DNA of 64,000 nt from Pseudolabrys sp. (GTDB lineage Bacteria; Pseudomonadota; Alphaproteobacteria; Rhizobiales; Xanthobacteraceae): positions 1-64,000 of the forward strand of contig JADGGK010000004.1 in the NCBI GenBank assembly GCA_019689975.1, read 5' to 3'. Each line of letters opens with the position of its first letter. Positions within the stretch are counted from its first letter, which is position 1. The notes under the pieces are model-generated. The model searched no databases, was not told the DNA's origin, and was given only the letters and a program-made list of their open reading frames with translations. Made by a program: the position numbers and the translations under genes. Of this stretch, positions 24,155 through 34,535 are shown piece after piece.

Positions 24155-24203
24155 GATGTGTCCGGCCCAGGTGTTATTATCATCGTAGACCCGGAGGCCG
24201 AAG

Positions 24204-24470
24204 ATGAGATGTCCTATCCTTGCCGCCGGCCTGGCGGCGGCCGTCCTCCTTTCCCACGCCCCCGCGCAGGCGGCCGGACACGCGCCCTGGTGCGCGGTGA
24301 TCAACTTGGGGCGTGGCAGTTCCTACTGGGACTGCCAATACGCTTCGATCGAGCAATGCCGCCCCCAGGTGATTGCCGGCAACCGCGGTTTTTGCAACCC
24401 CAACCCGGAATTCGCGGCATTGTCGCCGCCGCCGCGCAAATGGCATCGCCGCCATGTCCGTCGCCATTGA
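24204..24470 (+). CDS. DUF3551-like small secreted Cys-containing protein
   Basis: Signal peptide; PWCAVINLGRGSSYWDCQYASIEQCRPQVIAGNRGFCNPNP pattern. Confidence 0.8.
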   Translation: MRCPILAAGLAAAVLLSHAPAQAAGHAPWCAVINLGRGSSYWDCQYASIEQCRPQVIAGNRGFCNPNPEFAALSPPPRKWHRRHVRRH

Positions 24471-24559
24471 GGTAGCCTGCCGCCGCGAGTTGCCAAAGGG
24501 GCGATCTTGCGGCTATAGGAGCGGTCGCGCGGGCGGGCCGGGAGCAAAACGGCCTTGCG

Positions 24560-24589
24560 CCCGGGGGATTTAGTCCCGGGGGACTTAAT
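24560..24589. repeat. Tandem 15-bp direct repeat upstream of tRNA-Gly
   Basis: CCCGGGGGATTTAGT CCCGGGGGACTTAAT, 2 mismatches. Confidence 0.7.
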
Positions 24590-24596
24590 TGGGAAT

Positions 24597-24671
<75 letters not shown>

Positions 24672-24873
24672 AACTCATCTTCGTTCGGTCCGACGATATC
24701 GGGGGATCGGGTTGCACCGCGGCCGTCGCGGACGAGCTCGTGCCGATCGCATAATCGATTTATCGATGGTTTGCGACGTTCTCGGTTGATGATCATAGAA
24801 CCGAGATGGTCCGACGCGACGCCAAGGGTGACCGTGCGCGCCTGTTCCGGCCGGGGCAGGCCCGATCATAGAA

Positions 24874-26622
24874 CTAATATCCCGCAGCCAAGCTGCCGCG
24901 CGTGCGGCGGTCGGCCACGCCGAGATAGCCGTCGGGGGTGACCAGGATCGAGTTCGCCGCGGTATGCGGTTCGGTCGCCACGATCACGTGGCCGCGCGCC
25001 CTGAGCGCATCGAGCAAGGCAGGAGCAAAGCCCGGCTCGACATAGACCGCGTCCGGCTCCCATTGCTGATGCAGCCGCGGTGCGGTCACCGCGCGCCCCA
25101 GCGGCATGCGGAAATCGATCACATTCACGATTACCTGCAATACCGCGCTGATGATGCGGCTGCCACCGGGCGAGCCGGTGATCAGGAATGGCGTGCCGTT
25201 CTTCAGCACGATCGTCGGCGTCATCGAAGATAGCGGCCGTTTGTCGGGAGCGGGCAGGTTTTTGTCGAAACCGACGAGACCATAGGCGTTGGCGGCGCCC
25301 GGCTTGGCCGTGAAGTCGTCGAGCTCGTTGTTGAGCAGCACGCCGGTGCCCGGAGCCACCAGACCCAATCCATAGGAGAAGTTCAGCGTATAGGTGTTCG
25401 ATACCGCATTGCCGTCTCGGTCGATGACCGAAAAATGCGTCGTGTTGCGGCCTTCGCCGGTTTGCCTGCGGCCCGGAAGGATGGCGATTGACGGCGTTGC
25501 ATGGGCACCGATTTGCGCGCGCAGCCGTGCCGCATGTTCCTTCGCTGCGAGATCGGCGACGGGAACGGGGACTTTGTCGGGATCGCCGAGAAAAAACGCA
25601 CGGTCGGCATAGGCGCGCCGCATCGCTTCGATGATGCGGTGAAAGGCGTCCGCGGAGGGGCCGAGCTTCGCGAGGTCGTAGCCTTCCAGGATGTTGAGCA
25701 TCTCGATCAGACAAAGACCGCCGGAGGACGGCGGCGGCATCGATATGACGTCATAGCCGCGATAAGTGCCGCGCAGCGGCGCGCGCTCGATCGCTCGATA
25801 ATTGGCGAGATCGTCCGCGGTCATGATGCCGCCCGCTTCGCGCGCGGCCGCCGCAATACGCTCGGCGATCGGCCCGGCATAAAACGCCGCGGGGCCGCGT
25901 TCGGCCACGGCACGAAGCGTATCGGCGAGATCGTTTTGGATCAGGCGATCGCCTTCGCGCAATGGATCGTCGCCGACGAAAAAAATCGCTTTCGTTGACG
26001 GCCAGCGTGCAAGCCGCCCCTTTTCCGCCGGTAGAGAATCGGCAAGATCGTCTTCGACAGCGAAACCGTCCTTTGCCAGCGCGATGGCCGGCGCGAGCAG
26101 GTCGGCAAGCGTGAACCGGCCGGAACCATATTTGGCAAGCGCGAGGGCAAGACCTGCGACGGTGCCGGGCACGCCGACGCTGAGCCCCGAGTCGCGCAGC
26201 TTTGTCTGATCGGGATTGCCTCGTGCGTCGAGAAACATGGAAGCGGTCGCCGCCGCCGGCGCGGTTTCCCGGTAATCGATCGCGGCATCGCGGCCCGAGG
26301 CGAGATGAATGAGCATGAAACCGCCGCCGCCGAGATTGCCCGCACGCGGGTAGGTCACCGCGAGCGCGAATCCGACCGCGACGGCAGCATCCACTGCATT
26401 GCCGCCGCGGTCGAGAATCGTGACGCCGATGCGGGCGGCGCGGCTTTCCTGCGCCACCACCATGCCGTTGCGGCCGAGGAAGCTCTGCGCCGGCGGAATC
26501 GCCGTAACGGATCTCGGCGCGATCTGAGCAAGGGAAGCGGAACCGGAGAGCGTCAGCAGACACAGCGAGGCCAAACGCAACAGGGAGCGGCGGCTCACGA
26601 AGGCTTGCACGGATTGTCGCAT
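24874..26622 (-). CDS. ggt: Gamma-glutamyltransferase
   Basis: NAVDAAVAVGFALAVTYPRAGNLGGGGFMLIHL; GRNTTHFSVIDRDGNAVSNTYTLNFSYG; signal peptide. Confidence 0.95.
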   Translation of the reverse strand: MRQSVQAFVSRRSLLRLASLCLLTLSGSASLAQIAPRSVTAIPPAQSFLGRNGMVVAQESRAARIGVTILDRGGNAVDAAVAVGFALAVTYPRAGNLGGGGFMLIHLASGRDAAIDYRETAPAAATASMFLDARGNPDQTKLRDSGLSVGVPGTVAGLALALAKYGSGRFTLADLLAPAIALAKDGFAVEDDLADSLPAEKGRLARWPSTKAIFFVGDDPLREGDRLIQNDLADTLRAVAERGPAAFYAGPIAERIAAAAREAGGIMTADDLANYRAIERAPLRGTYRGYDVISMPPPSSGGLCLIEMLNILEGYDLAKLGPSADAFHRIIEAMRRAYADRAFFLGDPDKVPVPVADLAAKEHAARLRAQIGAHATPSIAILPGRRQTGEGRNTTHFSVIDRDGNAVSNTYTLNFSYGLGLVAPGTGVLLNNELDDFTAKPGAANAYGLVGFDKNLPAPDKRPLSSMTPTIVLKNGTPFLITGSPGGSRIISAVLQVIVNVIDFRMPLGRAVTAPRLHQQWEPDAVYVEPGFAPALLDALRARGHVIVATEPHTAANSILVTPDGYLGVADRRTRGSLAAGY

Positions 26623-26767
26623 CTTGCCGTCCGTGTTGATCGCCTCGGCATTGACGGTCTTTTCGCGCCGCGGATGCGGGCACCCCGAAATGCGCCCCGG
26701 AGGGATTGGCCGCACCAGCCGTACGACGCTTCCGCACCGACCATAACACGCCCTGCCGCGCAGGCGG

Positions 26768-27451
26768 TCATCGGGCTTGGCGATGATAGGGCATATTCGG
26801 CCGCATGTCGGTGGCGCTGGCGATTCGGTTCGACATGTTGAAGAACCCGACGACGGCTGCGATGTCCCATATGTCGCGGTCGGAAAAGCCGGCACGGCGC
26901 AGCCGCTCGCGGTCCTCCTCTTCCATTGCCCAAGGCTCGGCGGTGAGCTTCACCGCGAAGTCGAGCATCGCCCGGTGCCGTTCCGCGAGCCGCGCGGCAC
27001 GATAGTTCATGACCATCTGTTCGCCGAGCACGGGGTTGCCCGAATAATGCCTGACCGCTGCACCATGCGCGACCAGGCAGTAATAACAACGATTCTGCGA
27101 GGAAACGGCCACGGCGATCATTTCGCGTTCGAGTTTCGACAGGCCGCTTTCGCCGAGCATGAGGTCGTTGTACATCGCCACAAAGGCCTCGAGCTTCGCA
27201 TTGTCGAAGGCGTAAGCGAGCAGAACGTTGGGGACGAAGCCGAGCTTGTCCTGGCATTTGTCGAAGTAGGCGCGCATCGCCGGCGAGAGTTGCGCGAAAG
27301 GAAGGTCGAGCGCGGTGACCGGCGTGTCGTCGGCGGACGTCGCCGGCGCGCGGCCGGCGCGCGGGGTCGCGGGCCGCGCCGGCGGAGCCTTCCCCCGCTT
27401 GGCATGTCCGGATTTTCTGGCTGCCTTCGGAGCCTTGTCGAGCTTTCCCAT
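26768..27451 (-). CDS. AhpD-like/carboxymuconolactone decarboxylase-family peroxidase-related protein
   Basis: MGKLDKAPKAARK start; LSKLEREMIAVAVSSQNRCYYCLVAHGAAVR CxxC-H motif; upstream part of the 860-aa ORF is antisense to gdh. Confidence 0.9.
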   Translation of the reverse strand: MGKLDKAPKAARKSGHAKRGKAPPARPATPRAGRAPATSADDTPVTALDLPFAQLSPAMRAYFDKCQDKLGFVPNVLLAYAFDNAKLEAFVAMYNDLMLGESGLSKLEREMIAVAVSSQNRCYYCLVAHGAAVRHYSGNPVLGEQMVMNYRAARLAERHRAMLDFAVKLTAEPWAMEEEDRERLRRAGFSDRDIWDIAAVVGFFNMSNRIASATDMRPNMPYHRQAR

Positions 27452-27697
27452 GTCCCTCATCCTGTTGTCGCCCATCGTCCCTGCCGTGCAGACTACAAGT
27501 TCGATTGGCCCGCTGATACGGGCTGCCGCGGCGGTTTCATTTTCCGCATGAGTTGCGTTATACCATTCATGGCGCGGCGGCGTCGCTCGCAGACGAGTGT
27601 TCAAACGGTGGCGTGCTGATTTCGCGGCGATCGCGTCCATGGCGCGGGATTGCCGCCGTCGCGCGTCGCAAGGTTGCCGCTGCGAAGACGAGGTGTC

Positions 27698-30600
27698 ATG
27701 GCCGCCGAACTGCCGCGCAGCGAGAGTCAGGACGCCGCCGCCGCAGTGCCACAAGCTACCGGCTCCAAGCCGAGTCGCTGCGAGGCCCCGGCGCAATTCG
27801 CCGAACTGCTGTTCGGCCGCGTCGTGCCCGAAGACCTGCGGCGCTATGGGGCGCCCGATCTCGCCATGCTTGCGCGCCGCGCGTGGGATTTTGTCGAACA
27901 ACGAACGCCGGGCGCACCCAAAATTCGCTGCGAGACCGTGACGCTCGAGGCCTCGGGCGCGCGGCGGGCGGTCACGGTGGTCGAGATCGTCAACGACGAT
28001 ATGCCGTTCCTTGTTGATTCGGTGATGGGCGAGCTCGCCGCCCGCAAGCTCGAGGTTTGGCTCGTGGCGCATCCGGTCTTTGGGGTGCGTCGCCACGCCG
28101 AAAGGCTTGTTGCGCTCGACGAGACGGAGGCGGCGGCGCGCGAGAGCTTCATTCACATCCACCTTGCGCCGGTCGGCCCGGATGCGTGCGCGGATCTCGC
28201 CCGCGCGCTTGCCGCCGTGCTGGGTGAAGTGCGGCTTGCGGTCGGCGATTGGCGGCCGATGCTCGACCGGATCGAGGGGATCGTCGAGGAGTTGACGTCG
28301 AACCCCCCGCCGCTGCCCGTGGAAGAGGTCGCCGAGGCGATCGCCTTCCTGCAGTGGCTGCTGGCCGACAATTTCACTTTCCTCGGCTGTCGCGACTACC
28401 GCTTCGACGGCGAGAAACTCGAGCCGGACTTCGACAGCGCGTTGGGCATCATGCGCAGCAGGGAGCTGCGCGTGCTCAGGCGCGGCAACGAGCTTTTGGA
28501 GTATACGCCGGAAATCTTGGCGTTCCTGACGGAGCCACGCCTGCTGATCGTCGCCAAGGCCAATGTTCACGCCCGCGTGCACCGTCGCGTCTACATGGAT
28601 TACATCGGCGTCAAGCGGTTCGATGCGACGGGTCGTCTCGTCGGCGAGCATCGCATCGTCGGCCTGTTCACCTCGACCGCATATACGCGCACGGCCCACG
28701 GCATACCTTATCTGCGACGCAAGATCGCATGGGTCGAACAACGCGCGGGGTTCGATCCGCACGGCCATTCCGGCAAGGCGCTGGCCAGCGTGCTGGAACA
28801 TTTCCCGCGCGATGAATTGTTCCAGATCGACGAGCACACGCTTTATCGCTTCGCGCTCGCGATCCTGCAGCTCGGAGAGCGTCCTCGCGTGCGGGTGCTG
28901 GCGCGCGCCGATCGTTTTGACCGTTTTGTGTCGGTGATGGTTTTCGTTCCGCGCGACCGCTACGACAGCAACGTGCGCATCAAGATCGGCGACTATCTCG
29001 CCCGCGTGTATAACGGGCGGGTCTCCGCCTTCTATCCCTATTTTCCCGAAGAAGGCCCGTTGGTACGGGTCCATTTCATCATCGGTCGCTCCGGCGCCGC
29101 GGTGGCGCCCGTGGACCTCGAAACGCTCGAACGGGAGGTCGAGCGCCTCGTCCGTACCTGGACCGATGGTCTTGCCGAAGCGTTGAACGCGACCTACCCG
29201 CCGGACCGGGCGCGTATGCTTCTCGATCGCTATCGCACCGCGTTTTCCGAGGGGTTCCACGAGGCCTATGCGCCGCAGGTAGCTGCCGGCGACATCCGCA
29301 CGATTGAAGGCTTGAGCGCGGAGCGCCCGTTGGGCGTCGATTTCCATCACCGGCGAATGGGCGATCTACGCATGGTCGGCCTCAAGGTGTGGAGCCATGC
29401 GCGCCCGCTGCCGCTGTCCGAGCGGGTCCCGGTACTGGAGAACATGGGCTTCAGAGTCGTCGACGAGCGTACCTTCCATGTTGCCGTCGACGATCCCGGC
29501 GTTTGGCTGCACGACATGCTGCTCGAGCGCCGGGACGGCGATGCCATCGACCTTGCTCCGCTCAAGTCCCGGCTTGAGACGGCTTTCCTGATGGTGATGC
29601 GGGGGATTGCCGAGAACGACGGCTACAACGCGCTGACCCTTGCCGCCGGCCTGGGATGGCGGGACGTCGCGCTCGTGCGCGCTCTTTCCCGTTTCCTGCG
29701 GCAGATCCGCGTGCCCTATTCGCAGGATTATATGTGGACGACGCTGGTCAAGCATTCCGCAATCACCGCCGATATCGTCGCCTTGTTCCACGCGCGTTTC
29801 GACCCGCGCGACGAGGGTGACCGCACGCAAAAACAGGACGCCGTTGCCGCGCGGATCGAAAGCGCGCTGGAGCAGGTTGAAAGCCTCGACGAGGATCGCA
29901 TCCTTCGCCGTTTCGTGAATGCGGTGCGTTCGGCGGTCCGCACCAATTTCTTCCAGACCGAAGACGACGGCACGCCCAAGGCGCAGATCGCAATCAAGTT
30001 CGAAAGCCGCAAGCTGACCGATCTGCCGTTGCCGCGTCCGCTTTACGAGATTTTTGTCTATTCGCCGCGCCTTGAGGGCGCGCACATGCGGTTCGGCAAA
30101 GTGGCGCGCGGCGGCATCCGCTGGTCGGATCGCCCGCAGGACTTCCGCACCGAAATCCTCGGTCTCGTGAAGGCGCAACAGGTCAAGAACGCGGTCATCG
30201 TGCCGGTCGGCGCCAAAGGTGGGTTCGTGCCCAAGCTGATGCCGAAGGGTGCCGCGCGCGAGGTCGTTCAGGCCGAGGGCGTCGCGGTTTATCGTCTGTT
30301 CATCGCGGCGCTGCTCGACCTTACCGACAACATTGCCCCGGACGGAACAATCGTGCCGCCCGCCAATGTCGTGCGGCATGACGGGGATGACCCCTATCTC
30401 GTCGTGGCCGCCGACAAGGGCACCGCGACGTTTTCCGATATCGCCAACGCGATCGCCCTCGAGCGCGACTATTGGCTGGGCGACGCTTTCGCCTCCGGGG
30501 GTTCTGCGGGCTACGACCATAAGGCCATGGGCATAACCGCACGGGGCGCGTGGGAATCGGTCAAACGACATTTCCGCGAAATGGACATCAACATCCATGC

Positions 30601-32497
30601 GACGCCGTTCACGGTGGTCGGCGTCGGAGATATGTCGGGCGACGTGTTCGGCAACGGCATGCTGCGCGAGGAGACCATCAAGCTGGTGGCGGCCTTCGAT
30701 CATCGTGACATATTCATCGATCCCGATCCGGATCCGAAGTTGAGTTTTGCCGAACGCAAACGGCTCTTCTCGCTGCCGCGATCGAGCTGGCAGGACTACG
30801 ACAAGACGCTGATCTCAAGCGGCGGCGGCGTCTATTCGCGCACCTCGAAGGAAATCCGGCTAAGTGCAGAGGCGCAACGGCTGCTCGGCGTGGGCGAGCG
30901 GGTGACGCCCCCGGAGCTGATCAGAGCGATCCTGAAGGCTCCCGTCGATCTGCTTTTTTTCGGCGGCATCGGCACCTATGTCCGGGCGTCGTCGGAATCG
31001 GATGAGGCGGTCGGCGATCGCGCCAATGACGCCGTTCGCGTCACCGGCGCCGAGCTGCGCTGCAAGGTCGTCGGCGAGGGCGCCAATCTTGGGATGACCC
31101 AGCTTGGGCGCATCGAGGCCGCGATGCGAGGCATCCGTCTCAATACCGACGCAATCGACAATTCGGCCGGGGTGAACACCTCGGACATCGAGGTCAATAT
31201 CAAGATAGCGCTGAGCGGTCCGCTGCGGGCCGGCACAATCAGCTTAGAGGCGCGCAATGCGCTGCTTGCGTCGATGCGTGACGAAGTCGCGCGCCTGGTG
31301 CTGCGTAACAACTATCAACAGACGCTAGCGCTTTCGCTCGCGGAGCGGCGCGGCCTCGAGGATTTCGGCTTTCAGCAGCGCTTGATGCAGCTCCTCGAGC
31401 GGCGCGGGGAGCTTGATCGTGCGGTCGAGTTTCTGCCCGATGACATGACGCTCGGTGAACGACGCAAGCGCAACGCGGCGCTGACGCGACCGGAACTCGC
31501 GCTGCTCCTCGCCTACGCCAAGCTGTCGTTATACAACGAACTGCTCGAGTCGCGCGTGCCGGATGATCCCTATCTCGGGCGCGAGCTGGATCGGTATTTT
31601 CCGCGCGAGCTGGTCGAGCGCTTCTCCGCGTCACTGCATGGGCACCGCCTGAGAAGAGAGATCATTGCCACGCAGTTGACCAATTCGATGATCAACCGCG
31701 GCGGTGCCACGCTCATCGTGCGCATGGCGGATCAAACCGGTGCGGAACCCGCGGCCATCGCCGGCGCATTTGCCGCGGTACGTAACAGCTATGATCTGGT
31801 CGAACTCAACAGCGAAATCGACACGCTCGACAACAAGATCTCGGCGAAGACGCAGATCGATCTCTATGCCGCGGTGCAGGATTTGCTACTGGACCGCCTC
31901 GTATGGTTCCTGCGCCACGTCGACCTCCGCCGCGGCTTGGAAAGCATCGTGACCCACTATCGCGACGGGATCGCCGCGGTCGGCGCGAACCTTGATACCG
32001 TGTTGTCGCCGCAGGCGGTCGCGGCGCGCGCCGCACGCGTGGCCGAACTCGCCGGTGCCGGCGTACCCGAGCCATTGGCGAAACGTATCGCCGGGCTACC
32101 GGCCCTGAAAGCCGCATCCGACATCGTGTTGATCGCTGATCGCACCGGCAAGCGGGTGGTCGAGGTCGCCGCGACTTATTTCGCCGCGGACGCCTTCTTC
32201 CAGTTCGAGCGGCTGGCCGGATCCGCTTCGGGCATCGTGGTGTCCGACTATTTCGATCGCCTCGCACTCGACCGGGCGCTCGATTCGATCGGCGATGCGG
32301 CGCGAAGGATAACCGCGGCGATGGTCGGCGACGGCGCGGTCGGTGGCGCGGCGGTCGCGGAATGGGTCAGGCTTCGGCAGGCGGAGGTCGAACGCATCCG
32401 CGCCGCGATCCATGAGATCGTCGCATCGGGGCTTACGCTGTCGAAGCTTTCGGTAGCGGCAAGCCTGCTCGGCGATCTCGCGCGAGAATCGGCCTGA
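27698..32497 (+). CDS. Large NAD-specific glutamate dehydrogenase
   Basis: About 1600 aa; VPVGAKGGFVPK, GGSAGYDHKAMGITARGAWESVKRHFREM, VVGVGDMSGDVFGNGML. Confidence 0.97.
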   Translation: MAAELPRSESQDAAAAVPQATGSKPSRCEAPAQFAELLFGRVVPEDLRRYGAPDLAMLARRAWDFVEQRTPGAPKIRCETVTLEASGARRAVTVVEIVNDDMPFLVDSVMGELAARKLEVWLVAHPVFGVRRHAERLVALDETEAAARESFIHIHLAPVGPDACADLARALAAVLGEVRLAVGDWRPMLDRIEGIVEELTSNPPPLPVEEVAEAIAFLQWLLADNFTFLGCRDYRFDGEKLEPDFDSALGIMRSRELRVLRRGNELLEYTPEILAFLTEPRLLIVAKANVHARVHRRVYMDYIGVKRFDATGRLVGEHRIVGLFTSTAYTRTAHGIPYLRRKIAWVEQRAGFDPHGHSGKALASVLEHFPRDELFQIDEHTLYRFALAILQLGERPRVRVLARADRFDRFVSVMVFVPRDRYDSNVRIKIGDYLARVYNGRVSAFYPYFPEEGPLVRVHFIIGRSGAAVAPVDLETLEREVERLVRTWTDGLAEALNATYPPDRARMLLDRYRTAFSEGFHEAYAPQVAAGDIRTIEGLSAERPLGVDFHHRRMGDLRMVGLKVWSHARPLPLSERVPVLENMGFRVVDERTFHVAVDDPGVWLHDMLLERRDGDAIDLAPLKSRLETAFLMVMRGIAENDGYNALTLAAGLGWRDVALVRALSRFLRQIRVPYSQDYMWTTLVKHSAITADIVALFHARFDPRDEGDRTQKQDAVAARIESALEQVESLDEDRILRRFVNAVRSAVRTNFFQTEDDGTPKAQIAIKFESRKLTDLPLPRPLYEIFVYSPRLEGAHMRFGKVARGGIRWSDRPQDFRTEILGLVKAQQVKNAVIVPVGAKGGFVPKLMPKGAAREVVQAEGVAVYRLFIAALLDLTDNIAPDGTIVPPANVVRHDGDDPYLVVAADKGTATFSDIANAIALERDYWLGDAFASGGSAGYDHKAMGITARGAWESVKRHFREMDINIHATPFTVVGVGDMSGDVFGNGMLREETIKLVAAFDHRDIFIDPDPDPKLSFAERKRLFSLPRSSWQDYDKTLISSGGGVYSRTSKEIRLSAEAQRLLGVGERVTPPELIRAILKAPVDLLFFGGIGTYVRASSESDEAVGDRANDAVRVTGAELRCKVVGEGANLGMTQLGRIEAAMRGIRLNTDAIDNSAGVNTSDIEVNIKIALSGPLRAGTISLEARNALLASMRDEVARLVLRNNYQQTLALSLAERRGLEDFGFQQRLMQLLERRGELDRAVEFLPDDMTLGERRKRNAALTRPELALLLAYAKLSLYNELLESRVPDDPYLGRELDRYFPRELVERFSASLHGHRLRREIIATQLTNSMINRGGATLIVRMADQTGAEPAAIAGAFAAVRNSYDLVELNSEIDTLDNKISAKTQIDLYAAVQDLLLDRLVWFLRHVDLRRGLESIVTHYRDGIAAVGANLDTVLSPQAVAARAARVAELAGAGVPEPLAKRIAGLPALKAASDIVLIADRTGKRVVEVAATYFAADAFFQFERLAGSASGIVVSDYFDRLALDRALDSIGDAARRITAAMVGDGAVGGAAVAEWVRLRQAEVERIRAAIHEIVASGLTLSKLSVAASLLGDLARESA

Positions 32498-32610
32498 GCG
32501 CCACCCGTCCGCGCCGCGGCCGGTGCGGGGAATCGGCAGCGCACCGCGCGTCGGATCTGCCCCGCCCAGGTTCATTCGCGCCGGCCGGCGAGCATATCCC
32601 GCATCATGCG

Positions 32611-34200
32611 CTAATGGCGGAAATGCCTGACGCTGGTGAACACCATGGCGACGTCATGCGCGTCGGCCACCCGGATGACCTCCTCGTCGCGCATCGAGCC
32701 GCCCGGCTGGACGACCGCCGTGGCGCCGGCTTCGATCGCCGCCAGCAAACCGTCGGGGAAGGGGAAAAAGGCGTCGGAAGCGACGACGGCACCCTTGGTC
32801 GGGGACGCCCGCAGCGCCAGCGCTTTCGCCGCATCTTCCGCCTTGCGCGCGGCGATGCGCGCGGCGTCGACACGGCTCATCTGGCCTGCGCCGATGCCCA
32901 CGGTGGCGCCGTTCTTCGCGAACACGATCGCGTTCGACTTCACGTGTTTGGCAATACGGAATGCAAAGCGCAGATCGTCGAGCTCGGTTTCGCTCGGTGC
33001 GCGCCTGGTGACGGTTTTAAATTCCATCTCATCGACGGTGGCATTGTCGCGTGTCTGTACCAGCAGGCCACCGGCGACCGATTTTACCGTTAGCCCGCCT
33101 GCCCGTGGATCGGGCAATCCGCCGGCCAGCAGCAGCCGCAGGTTCTTTTTCGCGCCGACGATCCTGATCGCTTCCTCGCTGGCATCCGGCGCGATGATGA
33201 CCTCCGTGAAGATTTCGGTGATCGCCTTCGCGGCCTCGGCGTCAAGCGTGCGGTTGAGCGCGACGATGCCGCCGAAAGCGGAGGTCGCATCACAGGCGAG
33301 CGCCTTGCGGTAGGCTTCGAGCAGGCTTGCGCCTTCGGCGGCGCCGCACGGATTGGCGTGCTTGACGATGACGCAAGCCGCGGTGCGTTGCGGATCGAAC
33401 TCGGCAACGCACTCGTAGGCCGCGTCGGTATCGTTGATATTGTTGTAGGACAGTTCCTTGCCCTGGACCTGCCGGGCGGTTGCGACGCCGAAGCGCCTTC
33501 GCGCCGTGCGGTAGAAGGCCGCGCGCTGATGCGGGTTCTCGCCGTAGCGCAAAGGCTGGATGAGCCGCCCTCCGAACGCCTGGTAATCCGGCGGCTGTTC
33601 GCGGCAAGTCGCGGCGAGCCAGTCGGCGATCGCGGCGTCATAGACCGCCGTCCGCGCGAAGGCCTTGGCCGCCAACATCCGGCGTAGTTCGAGCGAGACC
33701 ATGCCGCCGTTCTGCGCCATTTCACCGATAACCTTGTCGTAATCGGAGGGTTCGACCAACACGGTCACATCGGCATGATTCTTCGCCGCCGCGCGGATCA
33801 TGGCCGGGCCGCCGATGTCGATGTTCTCGATGCATTCGGCAAAGGCGGCGCCACTGTCGAGCGTCGCCTCGAAAGGGTAGAGACTGACCACCAGGAGATC
33901 GATCGGCTTGATCTCGTGTCGCTGCAGCGTCGCCGCGTGTTCCGGGTTACCGCGCACGGCGAGCAGGCCGCCGTGCACCTTCGGATGCAAAGTCTTGACG
34001 CGGCCGTCCAGGATCTCGGGAAATCCGGTCAGGTCCGACACATCCACCACCGGAAGTCCCGAATCCTTGAGTGTCCGGGCGGTGCCGCCGGTCGAGATCA
34101 GTTCGACGCCGTAGGTTGCCAGTGTCCGCGCGAGATCGACGAGACCGCTCTTGTCGGACACCGACAGCAGCGCTCGGGTGATGCGACGCGGCTCGCTCAT
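32611..34200 (-). CDS. purH: Bifunctional AICAR formyltransferase/IMP cyclohydrolase
   Basis: [69 protein letters not shown]. Confidence 0.98.
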   Translation of the reverse strand: MSEPRRITRALLSVSDKSGLVDLARTLATYGVELISTGGTARTLKDSGLPVVDVSDLTGFPEILDGRVKTLHPKVHGGLLAVRGNPEHAATLQRHEIKPIDLLVVSLYPFEATLDSGAAFAECIENIDIGGPAMIRAAAKNHADVTVLVEPSDYDKVIGEMAQNGGMVSLELRRMLAAKAFARTAVYDAAIADWLAATCREQPPDYQAFGGRLIQPLRYGENPHQRAAFYRTARRRFGVATARQVQGKELSYNNINDTDAAYECVAEFDPQRTAACVIVKHANPCGAAEGASLLEAYRKALACDATSAFGGIVALNRTLDAEAAKAITEIFTEVIIAPDASEEAIRIVGAKKNLRLLLAGGLPDPRAGGLTVKSVAGGLLVQTRDNATVDEMEFKTVTRRAPSETELDDLRFAFRIAKHVKSNAIVFAKNGATVGIGAGQMSRVDAARIAARKAEDAAKALALRASPTKGAVVASDAFFPFPDGLLAAIEAGATAVVQPGGSMRDEEVIRVADAHDVAMVFTSVRHFRH

Positions 34201-34240
34201 GATGAGACAAGGGTTAGGGCGGATTTCGGCGATATTGACC

Positions 34241-34331
34241 CGTCATTGCGACCGCAGCGAAGCAATCCGGAATTGAACGTGCCGACGTCCCGATTGCTGC
34301 GTCGCTCCCCGCGGAGCTCCTCGCAATGACG
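34241..34331. repeat. Dispersed palindromic repeat, full copy
   Basis: Terminal inverted repeats CGTCATTGCGA ... TCGCAATGACG in the purH/heparinase intergenic region. Confidence 0.8.
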
Positions 34332-34535
34332 GAGCCGATCCAATCCGATCGCAACCTGCTCTAGCACATGCGACGGGGGCAAGTGTACCGGGCGCGGCGC
34401 CGGCGCTTACGGCATCCACAAGCCGCACCATGACCGCCCGCTCCGACCGCAGCGGCGTGGGATGTCCGGGGTCTTCGTGCCGCATGCACGGCGCCTGAGG
34501 CCGGCGCCCGGAATCCAGGGTTCATGTTCTTGCTT

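Noticed and set aside
26768-29350. 860-aa minus-strand ORF spanning the start of the NAD-GDH gene
   Set aside because: Only the last about 227 codons (from 27451) look like a real AhpD-like protein. The upstream 1.9 kb is antisense to the NAD-GDH coding sequence and has no recognisable domain; long antisense frames are expected at this GC content.
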